Source of the DNA: Purshia tridentata
Lineage: Eukaryota; Streptophyta; Magnoliopsida; Rosales; Rosaceae
NCBI GenBank assembly: GCA_003254885.1
Contig: QANT01006272.1
Coordinates: forward strand, 1 to 28,104
Direction: 5' to 3'
Length of the DNA: 28,104 bases
The notes under the pieces were generated by a model that made no database searches, was not told where the DNA came from, and saw only the letters and a list, made by a program, of their open reading frames with translations. This document shows positions 9,401 through 18,590 of this stretch, piece by piece. The position numbers were made by a program, and so were the translations under genes. Positions within the stretch are counted from its first letter, which is position 1; every line of letters starts with the position of its first letter.

Positions 9401-12400
9401 ATTCTTAGTTCTGGAATTCCAGGCCCCACTCATATAAATGACAATTTCTTCTCTTAATGCAAGCTATTCTCTTTCTCTACTTTAGAATAGAAGTAATAAT
9501 ATGGAAATTAACAACCTTGACACATAATACCAGTGCTCAACTTGCTTCAAAAAAACTTTTAAGGGATCGAACCCTCAACATATCCTAATCCTAACCTATT
9601 TCCCCACCCTTTTTGGCTGACTCCAAGGGCTTATTGTAAGTGAGTTCTGTTTGCTTTTTCTACTGTCCAAAACACATAAAGAGTTGTAATGTTTTGTTCA
9701 GTTCCGCATAGTTTTCATCGTTCTTCTTAAAAGCTATATTGAAGAGTTCCGTAAGCATTGGTTGTGGTCGAACACATTCCATGATGCATTGAGGACAACT
9801 CAACTCTCAAGGCTAGGAATGGTAAGTTCACTTAATAACTCATGTCTGATTCTCAGTGGTTAGATCTTGCATTGCATTGCATACATTTATTTCTTTCATT
9901 ATCTGCAGAGTTAGAAATCTGTCTTATTTGACATTATTTAAGGAGTCGAAAATCTAAGTCTGGCTAGGGGCAAAATGGTCAGCATAATATATTTGGAATA
10001 ATATTTCATTTTACTTAAATTATCTTTCATTATCTGCAGAGTTAGAAATCTGTCTTAAGTCATCGCATGCATTCATGTGTTTGACATTATTTAAGGAGTC
10101 GAAAATCTAAGTCTGGTTAGGGGCAAAATGGTCAGTATTATATATTTGGAATAATATTTCATTTTACTTAAATTTTTAAGAGATAAAATCCCAGTAATTG
10201 TGTAAAATCAACCCCAAACGATTCGGGAAAGTGAAAGTGACAGTTTTGATGGGTTGGTGCAAAGTAGATTTTATAATTAAAAATTTAAAACCCAATAAAA
10301 AACTAAAAATTTTTAATACACTGGGATTTTAATTTTGTAGATATTTATTGAATGCAAATAGAAGGTTATTTTTTTAACTAATTGTAAATTTCAGTAAATG
10401 GTTATAATGTAAAAATAAGGACAGTGAAAAGTCATTTAATTGAATATTTTCAAAGAAAAAAGGGTGAATGATTGATAAGGCATAACTGTTGCGCATTCCA
10501 GAGTGTTTCTGGGCAGTAGCACAAAGCTCACTTGAACGAGGTACCTGAAGTTTGGAGGGTTTATGCTCCTGTGCCTCCATGTTTTACCTTGTTACATAAA
10601 CCTTTGATTTCACATAATCTGATTGAATGCTTTACATTGAGTTCGAAAGTTCATAGACCATGTTGTTTCACTCATAACATATGGGCTGCATTTGTTTGAG
10701 ATTACTTCACCCTTGAGAAGTCCCTATAGACAATTCATACAGTGCCCCCAACTTTAAAAGAGTATGGCGTTACCCTAAAATATGAGATCTTATGCCTACT
10801 TCTGAGTTACATGTGGTGGAGATATTCTTAAGGACGAAGAAAAGAGTGATTGAAAACTTGGAAATAAAGCCCGAGTATTCTTTGTGAAAAGACAAGTGCT
10901 TTGGTGATGTAAGAACAAAAAAGAGTAAGCATTTACAATTGAATGGAAATTGCAAAATTTTTGTAGATTGAGTTAGTTTCTACGTCCAAGTCCTGTCCCC
11001 TTTGTCTGTTATACTGAGTCAGTTAAATATTGGCCAATATTTCACCACTGATACACAACCTTTCCATCGTATCACCAAAATTTTGACAATATTTTGTCAA
11101 AATTTCAGCATTTTATCATGACAATGGAAATTAAGGCTTTTTGCCTAAATTCCTCGAGTCAGTATGATATTTTTTTAAGACTTCAGCTAAAAGGCAGCTG
11201 GGAATAGAAAATAAGAACAAAAAAAAACATGTCTTTCTACATTTTTATAATTTCAATAAATTGTGTTTCTTCTCAAAAAAAAAAAATAGAGAATTGCACT
11301 AACCTTTCAATATTTTATACATTATTTTCTAAACCCAACATGGTACTACAAAGAGTAGATGAACTGTTTAAGTAAAATGTGGACTCCTCAAAGTGTGTAT
11401 ATTGGGCTTAATAAACTATGAGCTATTTACGTAAAATGTAAACCAAAATCTAAGTGTGAGCTCTTCAAATAAATTTTGAACAAAATTATGAGAAGTGAAA
11501 ATGAAGTTTGAAATTAATATTAAATCAGTTTTATTAACTGTTTTTCAATGTAACTTATATTTAAATTAGTTATACTAGTGTAGATTTAGATTAGGATAAT
11601 TTGATTTTATGTTTTCCATTATTGCCAATTGTAAACTAAGTTTTTTAATTAATGTGACATTAAGTATTAATTAGTGTTTATTTTTTTTTAATATATATAA
11701 TGCTGTCAAAAATTTAGAAAAGAAATATTAATAAATAAATCTGGTTTTTCACTTAGTATTGAACTTTTAAGATCAAACTTGTGCTCTGTGCACACTGTAT
11801 TCACCTATATCATAATAGTTCATTTATGCACTATTTTTAAGAAGTTTATTAGCGTAATTGATGCATTACTAATTAGTTTACCATTTCTTAATTTTTAATT
11901 CTCAATTTAATGTTTTTATGCAAACTTCTGTCATTTCTATCAATTTATGCCAATATTTCCACCGATATCCATATTTCCCTATATCCAGACTACCGATATT
12001 TCAACTGACACTGTCATTTTCATCTTTGGTAACTTTATCCTATTGCATCTTGGTTTGGTCTGTCATTCTTTCTGTTTATGTTTTAAATGTAAAAATCTGT
12101 GTTGATTTTTTGTGCTTCATTACTTGATTGATTAGATTATATAAACCAAGAAAATATATACTTTATACAAATTTAAAAACTTGGATTTATTAAGACAGTC
12201 AACTCCATCACTTCCACATTTAATTAACTTGCTGCATTGATCATTTATTGATTGGTAACCTTATATTTTTACAATTTACTTTGTGGTTATTTAAATGTGA
12301 GCAAAAAGATTTTGAGATAAAGTATTCACCATCACTTCCACATTTGATTAACTTGCTCCATCTATTATTTATTGATTAGTAACTTTATATTTTTACAATT

Positions 12401-15400
12401 TACTTTGTGGTTAAGTAAATGTGAGCAAAAAGATTTTGAGAGAACGTTCACCATCACTTCCACATATGATTAACTTGCTGCATTAATTATTTATCGGTAA
12501 CTTTATATTTTTACAATTTACTTTGTGGTTAAGTAAATGTGAGCAAAAATAGTTTGAGATAACGTATTCACCATCACTTCCACATTTGAGATAACGTATT
12601 CACTATCACTTCCACATTTGATTAACTTACTGCATTTATTATATATTGATTGGTAACTTTATAGTTTTACAATTAACTTTGTGGTTAAAGTAAATGTGAG
12701 CAAAAACATTTTGAGATCTATTCACCATCACTTCCATATTTGATTAACTTGCTGCATTGATTATTTATTGATTGGTAATTTTATATTTTACAATTTACAT
12801 TGTGGTAAAGTAAATTTGAGCAAAAGATTTTGGGATAAGGTATTCACCCCCTCTAGATTATTTCATCCATCTTAAAATTCCTTAATTAGTAACAGCATAA
12901 TTCCTAACAAGTTTCTGGGTGGTATTGATGGCTGGTAAACATTAAGTCCACGTTTACAACATGCTAAGCACCAGAAGTCCAGACTAGATATCTAAGGCGT
13001 AACCATTTACAGATAAAACAACTAATATGAAGCTCAGATGATACCTGGGCATAAGCATCTCACGCAGCTTCAACCTTGCCATAAATTCAGCATTCCCACC
13101 AAGGATTATGTCTGTTCCTCGACCTGCCATATTGGTTGCAATTGTGACTGCCCCTAGACGACCACTTTGTGCTACAATTTCGGCTTCCCTCTCCACATTC
13201 TCTGGTTTTGCGTTGAGAACCTTCCATAAAATACAATCTATTAAATGTCCTCTCACAAAGAACACATAATGTTCTACAGTTTTTATAATTACCCAAAAAC
13301 TAGTCTACTATTTTTAAGAAATTATCAAAAGTTTAGAGATACAAGCATAAGTAAAAGACTTAAATTCACTCTTGGTTGTTCATTAAATAATTTAATTCCA
13401 AGTACAAAATCTCCAAGTAATCAACTTTAACCATTAAGACAAAGGACACCACACCTCATGGGGAATTCCAACTTCTTGCAACTGCTCTGACAATGAGTCA
13501 CTCTGCTCAACACTAGTTGTGCCAACAAGTACAGGGCGACCAGTCTTGTGCATTCTAGAAATCTCTACTACAACTGCCCGCCATTTTCCAGTAGTTGCCC
13601 TGAAAACTACATCAGACTCATCCTGAGAAGGAAAGTAAAGAGATAATAAGAAACTTGAGAGACATTGAATAATTGTAGTAAATTTGCAAGGCATTATAGA
13701 AATCTCTTATGCAAATTTCTTTATTTCTTTTATAGGATATGCAAGTCTACTTATTAAACCACTTACATTCATATTTATGAGATATGAAATAAGAAAAGTT
13801 AGTAGTATATATTTTCTATAATTTCAAGCCAAACAGCATAACCTACCTTTCTAATCATAGGCTTGTTTGTGGGCACAATTTTGACTTTAAGCTTGTATAT
13901 GCTTTCAAATTCTGTGATTTCAGTTGCTGCAGTGCCAGTCATTCCACAAAGTTTTGGAAACTGTAATAGATACATGAATAAATATTTTGAAGAGTAAATT
14001 TCCAGAGATTCCACACTTATTGAGATGAGAAATAGAATTCTCGAACCTGGAGAAAGAAGTTTTGGTAACTAATTGAAGCCAGTGTTACAGTTTCATTTTG
14101 AATAGGCAGACCTTCTTTTGCTTCAACTGCTTGGTGAAGTCCATCACTCCACCGCCTCCCCTAAATTTCAGAAAATAAGCCACTAAAATCCCATGAGAGA
14201 ATAACAAATCTAACTCCTCTTTCCCCTAATCTTTGCACCCAAAAATTTATTGAGTTATAGGCTATGATAATGCCATAAGGAAGCCTATATAATGCAAATT
14301 GCATTGATGAGATAACTTTACATGAAACATGTTTTCTGTTCTGTGGAGAAAGAAACTATTGCACTCAATAAAGAATACAACTATTGATAAATATAATCAC
14401 CTGCATAACTCGGCCAGTAAACTCATCAACAATAAGAACCTCCTTTCCACGAATGATATAGTTTACATCTCTAAGAAAGAGTTCTTTCGCTTTTATTGCA
14501 TTCAGAACATAAGATGCCCACTGTTCTCGGGGATCATATAAATCTTTTACACCCAGAATCTCTTCAGCATCTTCATAACCCTGTTCTGTAAGCAAAACTG
14601 TTTTCTGCTTTTCATCCACCTGCAACAAAACCTCAGTATGTATATAATTAGTAGTTCTGATTTTCATTGATGGCTCTTGGGATTTATGAATCCTTAAAAA
14701 AGAGAAATTTCTGTCAGTTAAGAATATGTGGAAGCCTTACAGTATAATGTATTTCTCGTTCAAAGACTGTAGCCATCTTTGCAGCTTTATAATACCGGTC
14801 ACTAGGTTTTTCTGCAGGTCCAGATATAATAAGAGGCGTTCTTGCTTCATCGATAAGGATGGAATCAACCTCATCAATTATACAGTAATTAAAATTCCTC
14901 AAGACAAGCTCCTCAACACTCTGTATATAACAAGAAATACATTCAGCTAGAATAATATTAATTAAGCAATCTCTTGAATGGATTGAAATTTTTTGCAATA
15001 AAATAACATAGCACGAATTACTTTCCGTGGCCAGATTATCTCTCAAGTAATCAAAACCAAGTTCACTGTTGGTAACATATGTGATATCACATAAGTAATT
15101 CTCCCTTCTTTGTTCACTTGTCATATTCTCTGCCCACAGAAGCATCCAGTCATTAGATTACTGTCACAATCTTAATCAACAAACAAGCCAATATGTAGAA
15201 ACATTATCTAGAGACAATTTGAATCAACTTCACTGGAAAAAAAATCAACAAACTAACAAATAAACAATAAATTAGCAAGAACTAGGTTTTAAATGTTATT
15301 TTAAATTATCTAATTGAAATATTAAGTGCCACAATAATAAAATGAAGTAGACTGGGAATGAATAGATTTTCAAATTGCAGGAAAAATGCAGGCATGAAGA

Positions 15401-16796
15401 ACTTAGTAATTGCACGGGAGGCAGTTGCTAGGAATTAGTCTTGACTCTTGATCCATCCAGATACAAATCAATAGAAATGGATATTAAAGGAAACATAAGG
15501 ACGAGACATACGTTGGATTAGGCCAACCTTCAATCCAAGGAAACGCGGAACTTGGCCAACCCACTCACAATCACGTCGGGCCAGATAATCATTGACAGTA
15601 ACGACATGAACTCCCTTTCCAGTTAATGCATTCAAATAAGCTGGTAAGATAGCAACAAGGGTCTTTCCTTCTCCAGTCCTCATTTCAGCTATTTCCCCCT
15701 TATGAAGAACCATGCCACCTAAATCATCAAATAGTAAAATCCCATAACTAAAGGCATATTATAAACATTATGGGTGATGTAAAAAAAGGTGTTCTTCCTA
15801 TTCAAGTGTCTCAACCGGTACTAAACAACAGTTGGTAAAGTGTCCACCACAGCAATAGTAGAAAGAATGAAATCTCATACATATAATAACAGAAGCGTGA
15901 TTAAATGTTTCTGATATTTTGGTAGCACAACTTGACAAATTTCTCACCAATAAGAATAATACATATAGAAAGGAAGCATTGAGCAAGATTGAGACAGTAA
16001 TAGTACGTAGAGAATTGAAGGATATCTACCTATGAGTTGGACATCAAAGGGACGAAGGCCTAAAACCCTCTTTGAAGCCTCTCTTACAACCGCAAATGCT
16101 TCCTGAAACGGAAGTGCTTTTTTGGTTATAAGTATACTCGAAGCACTTCAACAATAGATGAAAAACAAATATGGAAGCCACATTTACTCCTTAGAAAAAT
16201 TGGTTCTCGCAAAGAACTATGATTTCAGTATTATATATGTTATCCAACAACTAAGTAGCATACCCAATTCCCAAATACATAACCCATGTCTTAATTTCTA
16301 TAAGAGAACACCAAAAAGTGAGAATAGAATAATTTATAATATACTGAGCAACAAATGTACAGAACCAACGAAAGAAATTACTCACTGGTAAAAGAGAATC
16401 CAAAGACTCGCCCCGCTTAGCACGTTCTTTAAATAGACTTGTCTTTTCCCTGAGCTCCGAATCAGAGAGCGCAGACATCTGAGCTTCCAAGCCATTGATG
16501 AGAGACACAGTGGGAGCATACTGCTGCCTGGTGGACTCACCAGTGTCAGTCCCTTTGAATATGCCACCTAACAAACCCCCCAACGAAGCCACTGCTTGCA
16601 TTCGCCGGTGTTTGCGAGTTGCAATTCTTGATTTTTCGGCCATTTGGAAGGTTTTTCCGCCGAAAAAAGAGGTACCCAACTGGCAGTTTTTGAAGTTGAG
16701 GGTGTGGGGAAACTTGGAACACAGAGGTGATAGTGAAACACAAGGATGATGAGGATGCTTCACCGGAGGAGACTCACACAGTGGTGTCACCGCCAT
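6499..16796 (-). CDS. SECA1: Plastid protein translocase ATPase SecA (SECA1), 20 coding exons
   Basis: Motor of the thylakoid Sec pathway: it hydrolyses ATP to push unfolded precursors through the SecY/SecE channel. Exons: 16796-16386, 16102-16030, 15718-15512, 15129-15026, 14920-14741, 14619-14401, 14160-14047, 13960-13847, 13622-13455, 13220-13045, 9314-9248, 9129-8983, 8904-8809, 8724-8656, 8455-8354, 8274-8023, 7910-7843, 7509-7392, 7002-6763, 6648-6499. They join in frame to 1024 aa, close to the roughly 1020 aa of Arabidopsis SECA1. Residues 1 to about 70 resemble a transit peptide (Ser/Thr- and basic-rich, few acids). Walker A MRTGEGKT is at 174-181, DEVD at 281-284, GMTGTA at 442-447, MAGRGTDI at 561-568, RGRTGRQGD at 717-725, followed by helical scaffold/wing regions. 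The Asn/Ser-rich tail lacks the bacterial SecB-binding cysteine motif, as in plastid SecA. Intron 4 starts with GA rather than GT; all other introns start GT and end AG. Intron 10 is unusually long. The plastid SECA1 type is favoured over SECA2 by overall match and length. Confidence 0.97.
8456..8655 (-). repeat. SECA1 intron 14 with duplicated segment around an ambiguous base
   Basis: On the plus strand 8561-8583 and 8585-8607 are identical 23-base copies (seven A followed by CCATGGCACGAGAACA) separated by a single N at 8584. Before them lies a long T run and then a long A run. The pattern looks like an assembly gap closure or a polymerase-slippage site rather than biology. Flanking exons are intact, so the gene model is unaffected. 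Confidence 0.75.
9893..10173. repeat. Tandem duplication in SECA1 intron 10
   Basis: Two adjacent copies both begin CTTTCATTATCTGCAGAG: 9893-10023 and 10024-10173. They share long identical blocks (the GGAGTCGAAAATCTAAGTCT and TTTGGAATAATATTTCATTT words). The second copy has about 20 extra bases (around AAGTCATCGCATGCATTC). Few substitutions separate them, so the duplication is fairly recent. Confidence 0.9.
10184..10331. mobile_element. Candidate MITE-like element in SECA1 intron 10
   Basis: TAAAATCCCAGT at 10184-10195 is perfectly inverted at 10320-10331 (ACTGGGATTTTA), enclosing about 125 bases of AT-rich non-coding sequence. Size and arms fit a small non-autonomous DNA transposon. No clear target-site duplication was seen and the superfamily is unknown; chance pairing in AT-rich DNA is possible. 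Confidence 0.4.
11078..11105. repeat. Perfect 12-base inverted repeat in SECA1 intron 10
   Basis: AAATTTTGACAA, a TATT loop, then TTGTCAAAATTT. It would form a stable hairpin in RNA or single-stranded DNA. No flanking element was recognised. Confidence 0.7.
12202..12845. repeat. Minisatellite, five copies of a roughly 122-base unit
   Basis: Units start at A(C)CATCACTTCCACAT-like words: 12202-12327, 12328-12449, 12450-12569, 12602-12723 and 12724-12845, with a 32-base truncated unit at 12570-12601. Each carries GATTAACTTGCTGCAT, then a TTTACAATTTACTTTGTGG-like word and a GTGAGCAAAAA-like end. Units differ by scattered substitutions and small indels. The array lies about 200 bases from the donor of intron 10. 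It has no coding potential. Confidence 0.95.
14921..15025 (-). other. SECA1 intron 4 with GA instead of GT at the donor
   Basis: Exon 4 ends ...GCC ACG and the next bases are GAAAGT; exon 5 starts AGT GTT GAG after ATATACAG. This placement gives LAT-SVEEL, which aligns without gaps to bacterial SecA (E. coli DNMAFSPEE). The donor matches the plant consensus GTAAGT except for A in place of T at position +2. The intron is 105 bases with no in-frame stop, so retention would add 35 residues. A GT four bases downstream (15021-15020) would add GAAA and lead to a TGA within three codons. Confidence 0.8.
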
Positions 16797-17180
16797 TGTT
16801 CCGGCTATGCTTAATTCAGAGATTCAAATTTCAGTCTGTTATCTATAACCGCTTAATTATCTTGGAGATAGAGGGCTTCATGCTCTGTCAGTCTGTCTTT
16901 GGTTTGAAGTAAAGCCCAGAATCCAGAGATTGCTCTCCAGTATGAAACGAGTTGGGATAAGGTTCGATTCGACTGACGGGGCATACCCAAAAAAAGTCAG
17001 GAAATAAGATCCCTCCGATGTTTATTTATTTTTAACCATAAAAACATTATAAAATTAGAATTAAATACTAAATTTTAATAATTTTTTAGAATAGAATGAA
17101 AACCCTATAATATGTCAATTGGATTACCAAATTTAAATGTAGTTTTTTAAATTATGTTACAAATATGTTAGTTGGCCTCT
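16797..17180. other. SECA1 upstream region
   Basis: This holds the 5' untranslated region and proximal promoter of SECA1, which is transcribed toward lower coordinates. It is of mixed composition close to the gene and becomes AT-rich beyond about 17000. No distinct TATA box or other element could be assigned with confidence. Confidence 0.45.
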
Positions 17181-17272
17181 ATATTTTTGGTCTTTCCATT
17201 TGACAATTTTGTCCTTAAAGTTTTTATATCGACTTAAAAGTTGGCTAATGTGGTCTAATTATACTTGTGAGC

Positions 17273-17412
17273 ATAAAATTACGAGTGTTATTTTGCACAC
17301 CACCACTTTTTTTATAATGAGCATCACTACCATGCTAAGTGGTTGACATATTTCCCTTAAGTAACACGTGTCAACCATTTAGCATGGTGGTAATATTTTT
17401 ATAAAATTACGA
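17273..17412. repeat. Hairpin with 20-base arms flanked by 12-base direct repeats
   Basis: ACCATGCTAAGTGGTTGACA (17329-17348) and TGTCAACCATTTAGCATGGT (17369-17388) are inverted copies with one mismatch around a 20-base loop. ATAAAATTACGA occurs at 17273-17284 and again at 17401-17412, bracketing the hairpin. It could be a small fold-back element, but no terminal repeats of a known family were seen. Confidence 0.55.
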
Positions 17413-17467
17413 CGTTACTCTTAATTTAGTTTAGAGTATAGAAATATGATATAGGATATAGAAATGA

Positions 17468-17752
17468 AATGCAGAGTATATAAATGAGATTTAGAGTTTA
17501 GAATTAACATTCCGAATAGGAGTGGGCATGCACCATTGAACGATGCAAAGCTCGCTTAATTGTTAAGCGCTATACACAAATGGAAGGGATTGATTATCAT
17601 GAGGTTTAGAAATGTGATGCAGGGCATAAAAATAGAATGCGAGGTATATAAATGAGGTTTAGAGTATAGAATTAGTTTTCTGGATAGGGGTGGGCATGCA
17701 CCATTGAACGATGCGAAGCTCACTTAGTTGCCAAGGGACTAATTATCATGAA
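17468..17752. repeat. Direct duplication upstream of the third copia remnant
   Basis: About 17468-17601 and 17636-17752 are diverged direct copies. Both run from AATGC-AG-GTATATAAATGAG through GGGCATGCACCATTGAACG and end near TAATTATCATGA or TGATTATCATGA. The first copy has about 20 extra bases near 17565-17590. Linking sequence also repeats short TATAGAAATG words. It may be non-coding sequence of the adjoining retroelement, but that is unproven. Confidence 0.8.
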
Positions 17753-18590
17753 ACTCTCTCCCGTAGCCAAACTTACTATTGTTGGTGTCTTATTGTCCTT
17801 GGCTGCTGCTAAGGGTTGCCTCTTCACAATTAGAAGTTAATAACTCTTGTCTTCATGCCGATTTGCGAGAAGAGATGATCTACATGCAGCTCCCTCCCGG
17901 TTATCACGGCAAAATGAGGAATCTAGTCTGTCAAATCTCTTTACGGCTTAAAGCAATGCTTTACTTGCTGCAGGTTTCACTTGGTCAAAAGCAAATTACT
18001 CACTTTTCTATCTTCACAAATCCTCAATTTTCTTGCTTGTATACGTTAACGATATAATTATTACAGGTACTCTACTATATCGATTATCAAACATTTTATG
18101 CACCAACGTTTTCATTTGAAGGATTTGGGTGATTTAAAATACTTCCTTGGAATAATAGAAGTGTCATGTTCTTCAAAGGGGTTGTATCGAAGTCAACGAA
18201 AGTGTGCACTTGATATCTTGAAGGACTTGGGTCTCATTGGTGCATGTCCTATTTTGTTCCCCATTGAACAAAATCTCGAGTTAAACAATAAAGATGGAGA
18301 CTTATTACATAATCCAACCACTTATAGAAGATTGGTGGGTCGCTTGATATATCTCACCATAACTAGGCCTGATATTGTTCATACGGTTCATATATATTTT
18401 GAGCCAATTCATGAAAAGCCCACGTACAACTCATAAAGAGGCTGCCAATAGACTATTGCATTGCTTAAAGGGAACTCCAGGCCAAGGAATTCTATTACTG
18501 GTAATAGATAGAAGTTAGTCCTCTGTATTATTATAAGTTATGTTCTTTGTACTGTAATAGACACATAATATATGAAATACCATTTTCACA
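17752..18590 (+). mobile_element. Third Ty1/copia remnant, RT region plus LTR-like tail
   Basis: Starting near 17755 the plus strand reads as copia RT in shifting frames: LSPVAKLT, LLSLAAAKG, EVNNSCLHADLREE, MQLPPGYHGK, then LYLLQVS. After a deletion comes LVYVNDIIITG (around 18036-18068), then MHQRFHLKDLGDLKYFLG, LNPTTYRR-like and VGRLIYLTITRPD, ending near 18495 at KGTPGQGILL. The catalytic YVDD reads YVND at 18042-18053. RNase H is missing. About 18496-18590 is non-coding, contains TCTTTGTACTGTAATAG-like words and ends CATTTTCACA, resembling the end of a copia LTR. A broken PRP31 copy begins at the next bases. Confidence 0.85.

Larger units (their letters stand above)
9315..13044 (-). other. 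SECA1 intron 10, 3.7 kb and repeat-filled
   Basis: Exon 10 ends ...CCC AG before GTATCATC, and exon 11 resumes after CATGCAG with A GTT GTT, giving Arg-Val-Val in frame. The 3730-base gap far exceeds the other introns, which are about 85 to 410 bases. It contains no recognised gene. Inside are a 131-base tandem duplication, a MITE-like element, a perfect 12-base hairpin and a five-copy minisatellite. The rest is AT-rich and shows no coding similarity. Confidence 0.9.

Noticed and set aside
12202..12845. Repeat array considered as a CRISPR-like array
   Set aside because: The units are contiguous 120-base tandem copies without unique spacers, in a plant intron.
15020..15026. Use of the GT four bases into SECA1 intron 4 as the true donor
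   Set aside because: It shifts the frame and meets TGA almost at once, and it breaks the gap-free alignment with bacterial SecA.
16495..16912. Plus-strand open frames over the start of SECA1
   Set aside because: They lie opposite the transit-peptide exon or its 5' UTR and have no recognisable sequence.
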